The translations under genes and the position numbers were made by a program. From positions 1-48,162 of the forward strand of contig CADCWO010000154.1 of NCBI GenBank assembly GCA_902806435.1: DNA of 48,162 bases, given 5' to 3'. The notes under the pieces are model-generated. The model searched no databases and was not told the DNA's origin. It saw only the letters and a program-made list of their open reading frames with translations. Source of the DNA: an uncultured Synechococcales cyanobacterium. GTDB taxonomy: Bacteria > Cyanobacteriota > Cyanobacteriia > Thermosynechococcales > Thermosynechococcaceae. This document shows, piece by piece, positions 35,828-45,560 of the stretch (position 1 is its first letter; each line of letters opens with the position of its first letter).

Positions 35828-36916
35828 GTGCATCTAAAACGTACGTTCATGTCGACACTAATATTGGTTGGACTTGGGATTGCCACACCCCAAGCCGCCT
35901 CTAGCAATCCTGCGCCAATCCAACAGGCGCAAGCTCCTCAGCTCAACAAGCTGCTTGAGCAAGGACACAAGTTGGTCAAAGCTGGAAATTGGCCTAACGC
36001 TCTTAGTACCTATCAACAAGCAGCCAGTTTGGATCCTAAAAATCCGCGTGTGTTCTCTGCGATTGGTTACCTGCAAGCCCGTCTAGAGAATTTTGCAGCA
36101 GCAGCAGAGGCTTACCAACAAGCGATCGCCCTTGATCCTAAAAATGCGGACTTCTACTACGCTCTCGGTTACAGCTTGGGGCATGCTGGTAATACTGCTG
36201 GAGCAGCCGCCGCCTACCAGCGCGCGACGCAACTGAAGCGAAACTATATTCCTGCCTTGTCAGGGCTAGGCACCATCCTGGTACGCCAGGGAGAGTACGA
36301 TAAAGCCTTAGCTGCCTATGAGCAGATCATCCGGCTTAGTCCCAAAAATTGGAAAGCTTACGAGGCGAGCGGCGCGATTCTACTACATGAGGGCAAGTTT
36401 TCAGAAGCGACCAAGATGCTAGACAAAGCGGCTCTTTTGGCCCCTGACAGTGCCAGCATTCAAGCAAATTTAGGCTTGATCCTACTGAGCCAAGGGAATT
36501 CAACAGCAGCCTTGAAGGCACTCAAACGTGCAGCAAAACTAGAACCTACTAACCCAGATATTGACCTGCGGATTGCCTCAATTTTACAGGCTCAAAATGA
36601 CTTAGATGGAGCACTTGCAGCTTATCGTCGGGCCACCTCAACCCGTCCAGAGCTGCCTGAAGCCTATGCTGGAATCGGGAACATTTTGCTCGTCAAGCGG
36701 GATGCTGTTGGTGCTGTAGTAGCCTACCGTCAATTAGTGAGCTTGGCGCCAGAAAATGCTGGGGGATATTATAGATTGGGTATTGCCTTAAAAGCTCGTG
36801 GACGCATTCAAGAAGCAGCTGTAGCACTTAAGCAATCACGTCGACTTTACGCGCAGCAAGGCAACGCAGAAGGTGTGCAGAAAGCCAAAATAGCGTTACG
36901 TAATTTGCTCTACTGA
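35828..36916 (+). CDS. Tetratricopeptide repeat protein, exported
   Basis: This 362-residue protein has a signal peptide (cleavage likely after TPQA near 23) and then about nine consecutive 34-residue TPRs from residue 42 to the end, with ALDPKN or similar closing several repeats. TPR arrays mediate protein contacts; in cyanobacteria exported TPR proteins take part in envelope or photosystem assembly, but no partner is suggested by the neighbourhood. Start: a GTG at 35828, 6 bases after GGAGGG; a closer ATG at 35823 runs into a stop after four codons, so GTG is used. Convergent with the next gene. Confidence 0.88.
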   Translation: MHLKRTFMSTLILVGLGIATPQAASSNPAPIQQAQAPQLNKLLEQGHKLVKAGNWPNALSTYQQAASLDPKNPRVFSAIGYLQARLENFAAAAEAYQQAIALDPKNADFYYALGYSLGHAGNTAGAAAAYQRATQLKRNYIPALSGLGTILVRQGEYDKALAAYEQIIRLSPKNWKAYEASGAILLHEGKFSEATKMLDKAALLAPDSASIQANLGLILLSQGNSTAALKALKRAAKLEPTNPDIDLRIASILQAQNDLDGALAAYRRATSTRPELPEAYAGIGNILLVKRDAVGAVVAYRQLVSLAPENAGGYYRLGIALKARGRIQEAAVALKQSRRLYAQQGNAEGVQKAKIALRNLLY

Positions 36917-36958
36917 AGCAGTTCACCCCCCTCTGCCGGCCAAGATGTTCTCCCAAGC

Positions 36959-37354
36959 TTAAGCAGTCATTGTGATCATCGCCTGTCGCACCTTATCAGG
37001 CAGCCCTTCCAATAAAGCGTCGAGGGCTTTCTTGTCGACTACTATCCCTCCCTCAGGGTGAGCCGTAAAGTTTTTACCGCCTTCAAAGCCCTGGGCCGTT
37101 AACTGCTGGCTCGCCATCTGGGTTGCCACTTCCCCCAACTTGATAACTGTCGTTTGAGAAAGTGTCGTTTGGGCCAGCCAGGTGAAGGTTTGTGGGTCTT
37201 CGTTCACCACTTGTGCGATCGCAGTGCTAACCACAAGCGGAACCTGGTCATCGGGCATCAACTGCATGAAAGACTGAATTGTACCGGCGACCCGATCTAG
37301 ATCTCGACTCTGGATTACTTTTTTCAGCAAAAAAGTAAAGTTGGATAAGTTCAT
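36959..37354 (-). CDS. Hypothetical protein
   Basis: This 131-residue, mostly helical soluble protein was not recognised. It starts MNLSNFTFLLKK and ends in LPDKVRQAMITMTA; there is no signal peptide and no membrane segment. It has a balanced composition and normal codon use, so it is probably a real gene. It lies 83 bases downstream of the M16 protease on the same strand and may share its transcript. No function is proposed. Confidence 0.65.
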   Translation of the reverse strand: MNLSNFTFLLKKVIQSRDLDRVAGTIQSFMQLMPDDQVPLVVSTAIAQVVNEDPQTFTWLAQTTLSQTTVIKLGEVATQMASQQLTAQGFEGGKNFTAHPEGGIVVDKKALDALLEGLPDKVRQAMITMTA

Positions 37355-37437
37355 GGGGGTATCTCTGGCTAAGTAGGAATAAATTACTCCCCCACGGCTT
37401 AGGACCCAAGCCTGCCGTGTTTAGTTCCACTCATTCC

Positions 37438-38712
37438 TCATGCCAATCCCGGTTTTGAAATCACAACACCATAGGCAGTTGCCGATAGGTAACGTTGCGC
37501 GGCAGTTTGCAGGCTGGCACAAGTTACGGCCTGGATTGCGGTGGGATAGTTGAGAGCTGGAGCCAGGTCTGATACTGTCGATTGGTAGTAGCCGTAGAGA
37601 CTGGCACGATTAGCTGGGGCTTCATTGTTAAATACAAAACCGTTAGCGGTCCGAGTCTGAATCTGTGCTAATTCTTCGGCTGTGACTAGCTCATTTTGCA
37701 TTCTCGCAATATGTTGGGCGATCGCTGACTCCACAACAGATAAATTTTCAACGGGCAATTGGGCCGATATATAAAACACACCTTGGACCACTTGCGTCAT
37801 ATTGCTGACCGAAATACTCGTCACCCAACCTTTGTCCTCGCGCAGGTCTTGAACCAAGCGTGAGGTCCGTCCCTGACCTAAAACCTTGGCTAAGACATCT
37901 AAGGCATAGGTTTGCTCGAGCTGCTCAAGACCCGGAACGCGCCAGAGCATGAGTAGACGGGCTTGCTGCAACCGCTCATCTACAATTTCTTGCCGCACAA
38001 CCTCGCAAAAAGGCGGTTCTGGCTGTCGGCGTGATGGCGACGCAGCCTGGACCTGTTTAGCGTCGCTGAAACCCGCCTCAATTGTTGTAATTAATTCTGC
38101 TACAGGTAAATTCCCGACTGCAACCGCGGTTAGAGACTGGGGCTGGTACCAGTGCTGGTGAAACTGCCGCATTTGCTGGGGGGTAAGTTGCTCAATCACA
38201 CTGGTAGGACCAAGAACGGGGCGGCGATAGGGTAACTCCGCGAAGGCAACTTCCATCGCTTGCTGAAATATCCTGCGCCGGGGGTTATCTTCCGCGCGGC
38301 GAATTTCTTCTAAAATGACTAGTCGTTCGCGCTCAAAGGCTGCATCGGGGATACTGGCGTTGAGCACAACATCCATTTGAGCGATCGCCACTGCCGCGAA
38401 ATCTTGAGGCGCAACCGTTGCGTAGTAAAAGGTGTAATCTTGACTAGTGGCCGCGTTCGTGGCTCCCCCTCGCTGTTCAACCAGCCGCTCAAACTCGCCA
38501 CTCTGCAACTGAGCTGTTCCCTTAAACACCATGTGCTCTAGAAAATGAGCCATGCCATTAATTGCATCAGCTTCCCTTGCCGAACCAGCCCCTACCCAGA
38601 GACTAAAATTAACGACATCAATCGGTACCTGCTCAGCAATGATCGTTAGCCCATTGGATAACTGATGAACAGTTGGGGTGGGCCCAGAAGACTTAGTGGG
38701 AGCTTGAACCAT
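37438..38712 (-). CDS. M16 family zinc peptidase
   Basis: This 424-residue metalloprotease of the M16 (pitrilysin / processing peptidase) family carries the inverted zinc motif HFLEH (His56, Glu59, His60) and the third ligand Glu136 76 residues later in LVILEE. The C-terminal half keeps the LYGYYQ region with the conserved Tyr. Members cut signal or transit-type peptides or small peptides, and several work as a pair of homologous subunits; only one is encoded here. It has no visible signal peptide. Its ATG is at 38712. Confidence 0.92.
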   Translation of the reverse strand: MVQAPTKSSGPTPTVHQLSNGLTIIAEQVPIDVVNFSLWVGAGSAREADAINGMAHFLEHMVFKGTAQLQSGEFERLVEQRGGATNAATSQDYTFYYATVAPQDFAAVAIAQMDVVLNASIPDAAFERERLVILEEIRRAEDNPRRRIFQQAMEVAFAELPYRRPVLGPTSVIEQLTPQQMRQFHQHWYQPQSLTAVAVGNLPVAELITTIEAGFSDAKQVQAASPSRRQPEPPFCEVVRQEIVDERLQQARLLMLWRVPGLEQLEQTYALDVLAKVLGQGRTSRLVQDLREDKGWVTSISVSNMTQVVQGVFYISAQLPVENLSVVESAIAQHIARMQNELVTAEELAQIQTRTANGFVFNNEAPANRASLYGYYQSTVSDLAPALNYPTAIQAVTCASLQTAAQRYLSATAYGVVISKPGLA

Positions 38713-38795
38713 GGGGCAGGCATCGAGATAACTGCCTTTCTATGATGACACTTTCAAACGGTTTGCCCGGTGAAAAACCGATGTTTGGAAGTTCT

Positions 38796-41465
38796 CTATT
38801 GCTTGTCAAGAACCTCGTATAAAGTGTTCAATAAATCCTTGGCTGTGTAAGGCTTAGCCAAAAATGCCTGAATGCTAAGGGATTGCGCTAGTTGATTGTT
38901 GGTCATCAACCCACTGGCAGCAATAATCTTCACCTGGGGGTTCATTTGACGCAAGGTGCGAATAGTTGTGGTACCGTCCATTGCCGGCATCATCATGTCC
39001 ACCAGTACCACCGCAATTTCAGCCTGATGCTGAGCATACAGGGCGATCGCCTCAATGCCATCGCTAGCAGTGAGAACCCTGTGATTGTATATCTCCAGCG
39101 TTGTTTTGGTAACTTCCCGAATCGGAGCTTCATCATCCACAACCAAAATCAACTCCCCGCCCCCTAAAGAGATTTGCATATCTGGCTCTTTCTGTGTTTC
39201 AACTCCTTCAGATGCGGGTAGGTAGACCTTAAATTGAGCGCCCCTCCCAAACTCACTATAAACGTTGATAAAACCGCCGTGGCTTTTGATGATGCCAATC
39301 ACGGTTGAAAGCCCTAGCCCTGTTCCTTTGCCCACCTCTTTGGTGGTGAAGAACGGCTCAAAGATTTTATCAATTACCTCAGGGGGTATACCAGCTCCAG
39401 TATCCGCAACGCTAATTGCAATGTGAGGGCCAACTTGGGCATCCAGATGCATTTGAGCATAGTGGGCATCTATGATGAGGTTTTCAGCACAGAAACTCAG
39501 CCTACCTCCTTCTGGCATGGCGTCACGAGCATTGACCGCCAGATTCATCAGCACCTGATGCAGGTGAGTGGCATCTCCAAAGACAGGCCATAGGTCTGGT
39601 GCTAGGTCTGTAGAGACTTCAATGGTTTTAGGAAAGGTCTGTTTGACGATCTGCTTCACTTCCCCAATCAGATGCCTGACTTGAATAACTGTGCGCTTGC
39701 CTTCCACACCCCGGGCAAAGGACAGCACTTGCTTGACTAATGCCGTACCCCGCCTAGCACTTGCCTCCAGGATCTCAAGGATCTTCTGACTTTGCTCATC
39801 AACGTGAGGAAGTTTTAACGGCAACAGTTGAGCGGCCGCCAGAATGGGAGTCAAGATATTGTTGAGGTCGTGGGCAATGCCACTGGCAAGGGTACCAAGG
39901 CTCTCTAATCGTTGGGTGCGTAGGTACTGCGCTTCAAGTTGCTTCTTCTGCGTAATGTCAGTATCAACGGTGAGGACTGATTTTGGTTGTCCAGCGTCAT
40001 CGCGTACCAGTGCCCACCGGCTTGTAACAATGATATTTTTGCCGTGTTTAGTCAGGTTAGGTAACTCACCTTGCCACTCACCCTGCTCAATAACGCTCCT
40101 CAACGCGGTTTCAAGTTGTGCCGAATCCTGGTATAGCAGCTGGTGAGCATACTCACCGCAAGCCTCCGCCGCCCGCCAACCGTACAGATGCTCAGCGCCT
40201 TTGTTCCAAAACAAAATTTGGTCCTCTAGATCTCGAACAAAAATAGCATCTGTCGCTACATCAAGCAGGGCAGCTTGTTCCCGCAACTTTTGTTTCGTTT
40301 GCTTGCGATCAGTGATATCGGTGCAAACCGCAATCAGACCAATCTGGTTGCCGAACTCATCCACAATGCAGTCAGCCCGCAATAGCGTAGATACAATGCC
40401 ACCGTGCTTGCTCTTCAGTTCGACCTCACCATTCCAGGCACGGCCATTTCGAATTGCTTCGAACGCCTGCTTGGCAATCTCAGCCTCGGTAAATATTGCT
40501 GACAGACCACCCGCCGCATTCAGCTCGTCAACTTTATAGCTGTATAACTCAATGAACGCCGGATTGTGGTAAATTGAGCGCCCAGCCATGTCAGTCATGC
40601 CAATCGCATCGCTCGTGCTCTCGACGGCCTTACTAATCCGTAGCAGCGTTTCTCTGGTGCGCTCTCGCAAAACTGCTTCAGTTTGCTTTCGTTCAGTAAT
40701 GTCACGCCAGGCAACAACAAAACCATCGCCCAACTTAGCAGCGCGAACGTCAAGCGCACTGGTCAAAGACTGCTTGTCAGCTCCATAAATTAATACTTCT
40801 TTGAAAAAGGGTTCACCCGTTTCAACCACTTGGCAGTATGCCTCAAATAGTCCCGTTTGCTGGTGTCCGGGTAGTAACTCAAACAGATGCTTGCCCACCT
40901 GTTCGGCTTGGCTGAGGCGATTGTTCGCGCAAGCCGCCGCGTTGACATACTCAATCGTGAAGTCGACAATCCGGTTTGATGCGTCACGAACGCAGGTGTA
41001 GATGCCAAAGCAGTCAAGTAGGTTCTCTACGGAAGTCCGAAATCGTTCTTCGCCCTGCTCAAGTAAACGTTGGAGACGATCGCGTTCAACCACATTGTGA
41101 ATGGCCAGTCGCAGACTTTCAGAAGTTGTATTTCCTTTGATCAAATAGTCCTGGGCGCCACCTTTCATCGCGGCAACTGCGATCGCCTCATTTCCTTGAC
41201 CGGTGAGCATAACTACCGGTAGGTGCGTTCTACCGCTTTGGGTTTGCAACTCGTGTAAGAATTCCAGCCCATCAATATCGGGAAGCAAAAAGTCTAGCAG
41301 AATGACATCCGGCTTAACCAGTTGGCACAAGTCCAGCCCGCTTTCCCCGTACTCTTCCTCCAGAATGGTGTACGTGTAGTTGGCATCCTGAAGCAAGAAG
41401 CGGCGGTAGGTTTCCCGGTCTTCCGCAGAGTCATCAATGATCAGAACCGTTCGCTGTGGGCTCAT
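38796..41465 (-). CDS. Hybrid sensor histidine kinase, REC-PAS-PAS-PAS-HK-REC
   Basis: This 889-residue protein has a receiver at each end. REC1 (about 5-125) has phosphoacceptor Asp58. Three PAS-like sensory modules follow (about 140-260, 275-390, 395-510). The kinase core has His532 in the H-box GIAHDLNN, the N-box [10 protein letters not shown] (641-650), the DTG of ADTGAG (688-690) and the GKGTGLGLS box. REC2 (about 773-889) has Asp823. The kinase core is of the type with the HDLNN H-box and no DNA-binding domain. The ATG at 41465 overlaps the stop of the Rcp gene in TGATG; a GTG one codon upstream is less likely. It is the last gene of the cphB-rcpB-hybrid-kinase operon. Confidence 0.92.
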   Translation of the reverse strand: MSPQRTVLIIDDSAEDRETYRRFLLQDANYTYTILEEEYGESGLDLCQLVKPDVILLDFLLPDIDGLEFLHELQTQSGRTHLPVVMLTGQGNEAIAVAAMKGGAQDYLIKGNTTSESLRLAIHNVVERDRLQRLLEQGEERFRTSVENLLDCFGIYTCVRDASNRIVDFTIEYVNAAACANNRLSQAEQVGKHLFELLPGHQQTGLFEAYCQVVETGEPFFKEVLIYGADKQSLTSALDVRAAKLGDGFVVAWRDITERKQTEAVLRERTRETLLRISKAVESTSDAIGMTDMAGRSIYHNPAFIELYSYKVDELNAAGGLSAIFTEAEIAKQAFEAIRNGRAWNGEVELKSKHGGIVSTLLRADCIVDEFGNQIGLIAVCTDITDRKQTKQKLREQAALLDVATDAIFVRDLEDQILFWNKGAEHLYGWRAAEACGEYAHQLLYQDSAQLETALRSVIEQGEWQGELPNLTKHGKNIIVTSRWALVRDDAGQPKSVLTVDTDITQKKQLEAQYLRTQRLESLGTLASGIAHDLNNILTPILAAAQLLPLKLPHVDEQSQKILEILEASARRGTALVKQVLSFARGVEGKRTVIQVRHLIGEVKQIVKQTFPKTIEVSTDLAPDLWPVFGDATHLHQVLMNLAVNARDAMPEGGRLSFCAENLIIDAHYAQMHLDAQVGPHIAISVADTGAGIPPEVIDKIFEPFFTTKEVGKGTGLGLSTVIGIIKSHGGFINVYSEFGRGAQFKVYLPASEGVETQKEPDMQISLGGGELILVVDDEAPIREVTKTTLEIYNHRVLTASDGIEAIALYAQHQAEIAVVLVDMMMPAMDGTTTIRTLRQMNPQVKIIAASGLMTNNQLAQSLSIQAFLAKPYTAKDLLNTLYEVLDKQ

Positions 41466-41923
41466 CACGGTCTCCTCAACGTATTGGGAAGAATGACGGC
41501 TTCAAACCAGTAGTCAGCCAGGATTTGAATCGTTCTCATCAATTTATCAATATTGATTGGCTTAACAATGTACCCATTAACGCCATACCGGTAACAGACC
41601 TCAACATCTTTAGGGTTAGAGGAGGTTGTGAACACGACAACCGGAATAACCTTGAGATCGTTGTCTTGCTTGATCTGCTCAAGCACCTCCCGTCCATCTG
41701 TGCCTGGCAAGTTGAGGTCGAGCAAAATAATAGCGGGTCGCGGTATGTTGGGCAGCCCATCGTAATTACCAGCCCGGCGGAGAAAGTCTAAAGCATCATC
41801 ACCATCGGTACAGCGATAAATTGGGTTAGCAATGGATGCCTTCTGCATCATGCGTCCCAAAGCTTCAAAATCTTCATCACTGTCTTCAATCACCAGTAAG
41901 GGCTGAGTTGGGTCACCTGCCAT
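41465..41923 (-). CDS. rcpB: Rcp-type single-domain response regulator (phytochrome partner)
   Basis: This 152-residue stand-alone receiver has the acidic pocket EDSDED (13-18), phosphoacceptor Asp69 in [11 protein letters not shown], and the Lys of VKPIN. It resembles Rcp1/RcpB, the cognate acceptors of cyanobacterial phytochromes, including the insert in the early loop and the C-terminal extension that forms dimers. It has no output domain. It starts directly after the stop of the phytochrome gene (TAAATG), and its own stop overlaps the next kinase start, so all three genes are probably coupled. The symbol follows the CphB/RcpB pair of Calothrix by analogy. Confidence 0.88.
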   Translation of the reverse strand: MAGDPTQPLLVIEDSDEDFEALGRMMQKASIANPIYRCTDGDDALDFLRRAGNYDGLPNIPRPAIILLDLNLPGTDGREVLEQIKQDNDLKVIPVVVFTTSSNPKDVEVCYRYGVNGYIVKPINIDKLMRTIQILADYWFEAVILPNTLRRP

Positions 41924-44218
41924 TTACTCACCTCGGCGCAATGTGAAATAAAAAGTGCTGCCTGTACCGTAGGTAGACTCAACCCAGAGCTTCCCGCCAT
42001 GTCGCTCCACAATTTTTTTGGCGATAGTTAGGCCAGCACCCGTTCCGCCCCCATACTTGTTAGCAGTATGTAGACGCTTGAAGATCCGAAAAATGGTATC
42101 CAGGTGTTTCTCGCGAATCCCAATACCGTTGTCGCGGATATAGAAAATGAGCAACGGCTCGCCTGCCTCTTCTTCAGCCTGAGGATGCTCTGGTGGGGCC
42201 GCGTCTACGAGCCAGCCGATTTCTACTTGCTTGTCTGTCTTGTCGTTGTATTTAATCGCATTACTAATTAAATTACTGAATACCTCACTGACTTGCACCG
42301 GATCACAGCGCACGATTGGTAAGGGCTGTGGAATGCGAATATCTACTGCTGCCTCTTTCCAGCTGATCTGCAAGACATCGACAACATTCTGAACTAATTC
42401 GTTGAGGTTAGTCCGCTGCATCGTCAGTTCCACCCGACCTAGGCGAGAAAAATGCAAAAGCGAATCAATTAAGTCTTCCATCCGCTGGGTGAGGCGAACC
42501 AAAGTTTGCAGTTTGGAGTTGCCCTCTTCGTTGAGCACCTCAGCATAATCTTCAATCAGGAAACTAGAGTAGTTGTGGATTCCCCGCAGCGGCTCTTTCA
42601 AGTCATGGGAAGCAATATAGGCAAAGGCATCCAATTCACTGTTGCTTCGCTCTAGTTCGATATTGATTCTCGCTAGTTCATCTGCCTTGCGTAGCACAAT
42701 GCCAATAACTGCGCTTTTGAGCTCCAAGGCTGCCTCAATTTCGCACGGTTTCCAAGCTAAGGACTTGCAACGCACGGTTTCTTGCCACAGCTCAAAGGAT
42801 TTACGGGGCGAAAGATGCAAACTGCCATCCGGGGCAATCTCCACGGGTTTTTCAGGATTGCCACCCCAGTTCACCGTTTGGATCACTTCTGGACGGAACC
42901 ACAAAACGTAATTGTGTTGGGTTTTAGAAATAGCCAGGGCCAACAACCCACTGGCAACCGCTTTGAACTTCTCGGCTGGCGGGTAAATTTTAGGCAAAGC
43001 ATCAGTTGAAAATACATCCTGCTGAATTTTGGTGCCTAGCCATTCAATCAAAGCTTTGATCTCAGCTTCTGGCGGCGTTTTGCCAATCAGTACTAAGTCA
43101 TCACCGGAACTCAGGGCCACGCCTTGGGCACTGGCTAAGTTGAGCAGGTTGGATTCGGACTTAGCTAAACCCTCAATAAAATCTTCGGACTGCGGAATGG
43201 ATGCGACAAATTGTGACTGGATTAACTTCAATTTCATCCGGTAGTCTAGGTCTTCATTGTCTTGTTTCGCCGCCAGTTCTAGGGACATCACTTGCCCCAA
43301 AAACTCGCAAGCAGTCCGCACCTCGTAACTAAGATACTTCGCTGACTGGTGATGACAGGCAATCAAGCCCCAGAGCTGTTTATCTTTCACCAAGGAAATA
43401 GACATTGAAGCTGCTACCCCCATATTGGTGAGGTATTCAATGTGAATCGGGGAAACACTCCGCAGCACGGAAAAGCTTAAGTCAAGGGGACGATCGGTAA
43501 CTGGATTGTTGAGCGGTATTAGTTCTACGGGCTGGTAGCTAACATGGGGAATTAACCGCAGCCGGTTGAGGGTATAGAGTTGGCTTGCTTGCTTAGGAAT
43601 ATCAGAAGCAGGGTAGTGCAGACCTAGGTAGGGGCTTGGGCCTTCTAACTTATCTTCCGCAATTACTGCGCCTGCCCCTTCAGGATTGAATCGATAGAGC
43701 ATTACCCGATCAAAGCCAGTCAGGTTTCGCACTTGCTGGACAATGACTTCACTCAACGCCTGGACGCTAGAAGCGTTTTGCATCTTGGCCGTTGGACTTT
43801 TGACCAGATGGTAAAAGCTAAAGAAGTTAGCTTCTTGCTCAAGTTGTGTCGGCTCTAACTCTAAAATGAGTACCCCATCTGAGCGATGAATAATTCCATC
43901 AAACGCCAAATTTTGCTCTGTAGTTTCAATGGTGAGTTTTAAAGGGTTGACGCTTTCAAAGTCTTTCAATAAACATTTTTCTAAATATTCAATTTGCTCG
44001 GAGCCTAGCAAGTCTTTTAAGGGACGGTTAAGCAACTGCTGAGGGTGCAGCTTCAGAAATTGGAAGGTGTTATTGCTGAGCTGGATAATTTCTAGCTGGG
44101 GTTCCTTGAGGACTAAAAGTAGCCCGTGGGGCTGAATTAAACCCGGAATATGAATTGGCTCGCGATCGCAATTCGTGAGATCAACCGGGGATGGGTTTAC
44201 AGCACTGCGCTGGTTCAT
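41924..44218 (-). CDS. cphB: Bacteriophytochrome (CphB-type) sensor histidine kinase
   Basis: This is a red/far-red photoreceptor kinase of 764 residues with the order PAS-GAF-PHY-HisKA-HATPase. Cys17 in NCDREPIHIPG is the N-terminal bilin-binding residue of biliverdin phytochromes. The GAF domain keeps PASDIP (Asp206) and SPIHIEYL, where Cph1 has its chromophore Cys; that position is Ile258, so binding is through Cys17. The PHY tongue has WGG (451-453) and PRKSF (471-475). The kinase has His538 (ASHDLKEPL), NLISNAIKYND (649-659), DNGIG and GTGAGL. ATG at 44218 is chosen over an upstream TTG at 44266. The next two genes are its likely phosphorelay partners. Confidence 0.95.
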   Translation of the reverse strand: MNQRSAVNPSPVDLTNCDREPIHIPGLIQPHGLLLVLKEPQLEIIQLSNNTFQFLKLHPQQLLNRPLKDLLGSEQIEYLEKCLLKDFESVNPLKLTIETTEQNLAFDGIIHRSDGVLILELEPTQLEQEANFFSFYHLVKSPTAKMQNASSVQALSEVIVQQVRNLTGFDRVMLYRFNPEGAGAVIAEDKLEGPSPYLGLHYPASDIPKQASQLYTLNRLRLIPHVSYQPVELIPLNNPVTDRPLDLSFSVLRSVSPIHIEYLTNMGVAASMSISLVKDKQLWGLIACHHQSAKYLSYEVRTACEFLGQVMSLELAAKQDNEDLDYRMKLKLIQSQFVASIPQSEDFIEGLAKSESNLLNLASAQGVALSSGDDLVLIGKTPPEAEIKALIEWLGTKIQQDVFSTDALPKIYPPAEKFKAVASGLLALAISKTQHNYVLWFRPEVIQTVNWGGNPEKPVEIAPDGSLHLSPRKSFELWQETVRCKSLAWKPCEIEAALELKSAVIGIVLRKADELARINIELERSNSELDAFAYIASHDLKEPLRGIHNYSSFLIEDYAEVLNEEGNSKLQTLVRLTQRMEDLIDSLLHFSRLGRVELTMQRTNLNELVQNVVDVLQISWKEAAVDIRIPQPLPIVRCDPVQVSEVFSNLISNAIKYNDKTDKQVEIGWLVDAAPPEHPQAEEEAGEPLLIFYIRDNGIGIREKHLDTIFRIFKRLHTANKYGGGTGAGLTIAKKIVERHGGKLWVESTYGTGSTFYFTLRRGE

Positions 44219-44591
44219 GCGGCTACTTCCGTTTATAGAAAAGCTGTAAGTTAACTTACGGTACAAGAATACCTAAGATGACTGAAAAGCTCTAAAAAGA
44301 GTCCTGAGCATTAGGGATGTTGACTCGGTTGCTTAGCAATCAGCTTCTTACTAGCTTATTCTTTTTGGGATCTATCTTGCCGTCAGAAGCGATCAAGCAA
44401 GATATTCACTCATCCTATGTTCTCAACAATCGTCATTACCTTAATTAATTATTAAGGCTCGCTTCAAGTAACATTCAAAATTAGTGGATGTAGGGGTTAT
44501 AAATTTAAAGTGCTGCTGAAGATTTTGCGAGGCAACGATCGCGACTCTACGCTAGATATCAAGACTAACCAGTACTGCCTATGCGATCGCA

Positions 44592-44605
44592 ACAGGATAT
44601 CCTGT
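44592..44605. repeat. 14-base perfect palindrome
   Basis: ACAGGATATCCTGT is a perfect palindrome, next to a HIP1 copy. The core CAGGATATC recurs about 100 bases downstream (44691-44699). It could be an operator or a remnant of a repeat; no assignment is made. Confidence 0.5.
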
Positions 44606-44623
44606 GGTTATATTCTCTGACGC

Positions 44624-44661
44624 CGTAGCTCTGACGACACAGCGCCATCAGAAGAGCTACG
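44624..44661. repeat. 9-bp hairpin upstream of Uma2 gene
   Basis: CGTAGCTCT and AGAGCTACG form a 9-bp perfect stem with a 20-base interval that can itself pair CTGA with TCAG. There is no T-run after it, so it is not a clear terminator. It lies about 100 bases before the Uma2 start codon. Confidence 0.45.
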
Positions 44662-44765
44662 TTCTGATCATTTCAAGGCTAGGCGCACACCAGGATATCG
44701 TAATCATACTAGGAAATACTTTGCCACCGGGTAGAATAGGGATACGCTAATCCAGACCAAACAGC

Positions 44766-45551
44766 ATGGTCTTTATCCAACAACCCGATTTTCCTCTTGT
44801 TCCGCCTAGAGAACTCCTAAGTGATGAGCCACCTTTGGAAACTTACCGCCACCTGGTTCAAATCTTGCTGTTCTTATCCTGCTTGGAGTGGTGCTGGCAA
44901 GAGCGGAATGACTTTTTTGCAGCTGGCAACCTGAGTATTTACTATAACCTGCAACAGCTTAAGACTAAAGATTTCCGAGGGCCTGACTTCTTTGTTGTTC
45001 TTGACACTGAGCGTAAAGAGCGTAAAAGCTGGGTAGTCTGGGAAGAAGGTGGCAAGTACCCCAACTTTATTCTGGAGATTCTGTCTGATAGCACGGCTGC
45101 CAATGACCGGGGATTGAAAAAGCAGCTTTATCAAAATATTTTCCGTACCCCTGAGTACTTCTGGTTTGACCCTTACACTTTAGAGTTTGCTGGGTTTCAC
45201 TTAAGCAAAAGTGTTTACGAACCCATCTCACCAAGCGAACAGGGGTGGTTATGGAGCCAGCAGTTAGAGCTATATCTAGGAATTCACAACGAGCAATTAC
45301 GCTTTTTTACACCAGAAGGAGAGCTAGTTCCCACACCGCAAGAAGAAGCTGCTAGACAAGTGGAATTAGCTCAAATGGCTCAACAGCAGGCCGAGCAAGA
45401 ACGCCAATACGCCCAGAAAGAGCACCAACACGCCGAGCAAGAACGTCAACGCGCCGAGCAAGAGCACCAACGCGCTGAGCAAGAGCACCAACGGGCGGAA
45501 CGTCTTGCAGCTAAGCTGCGAGAACTTGATATTGACCCAACGCAGTTATAA
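44766..45551 (+). CDS. Uma2 family (DUF820) nuclease-fold protein with coiled-coil tail
   Basis: This 261-residue protein has the PD-(D/E)XK fold of the Uma2 family, which is greatly expanded in cyanobacteria and of unclear function. Candidate active-site residues are Asp74 (FRGPDFF), Glu104 (PNFILEILSDST) and Lys118/119 (DRGLKKQLYQN). Residues 195 onward form a Gln/Glu/Arg/His-rich coiled coil made of five 7-residue repeats (45390-45494), ending with the family tail LAAKLRELDIDPTQL. The start ATG at 44766 is without a strong ribosome site. It stands between the phytochrome operon and the Rpn gene. Confidence 0.85.
   Translation: MVFIQQPDFPLVPPRELLSDEPPLETYRHLVQILLFLSCLEWCWQERNDFFAAGNLSIYYNLQQLKTKDFRGPDFFVVLDTERKERKSWVVWEEGGKYPNFILEILSDSTAANDRGLKKQLYQNIFRTPEYFWFDPYTLEFAGFHLSKSVYEPISPSEQGWLWSQQLELYLGIHNEQLRFFTPEGELVPTPQEEAARQVELAQMAQQQAEQERQYAQKEHQHAEQERQRAEQEHQRAEQEHQRAERLAAKLRELDIDPTQL
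45390..45494 (+). repeat. 21-bp tandem repeat inside the Uma2 gene
   Basis: Five in-frame units of 21 bp encode heptads AEQERQY, AQKEHQH, AEQERQR, AEQEHQR and AEQEHQR. The last two are nearly identical in DNA. The array extends the coiled coil by one heptad per unit, so unit number can change without a frameshift. Similar arrays in other Uma2 genes are known to vary in length. Confidence 0.85.
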
Positions 45552-45560
45552 GTTTCAATC

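Larger units (their letters stand above)
44219..44765. other. Intergenic region between cphB and the Uma2 gene
   Basis: About 550 bases between divergent genes; no coding region was found. It includes two HIP1-like GCGATCGC copies, the 14-base palindrome ACAGGATATCCTGT (44592-44605) and a hairpin CGTAGCTCT/AGAGCTACG (44624-44632 with 44653-44661). The structured part lies on the Uma2 side. Promoters for both genes are expected here. Confidence 0.45.
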
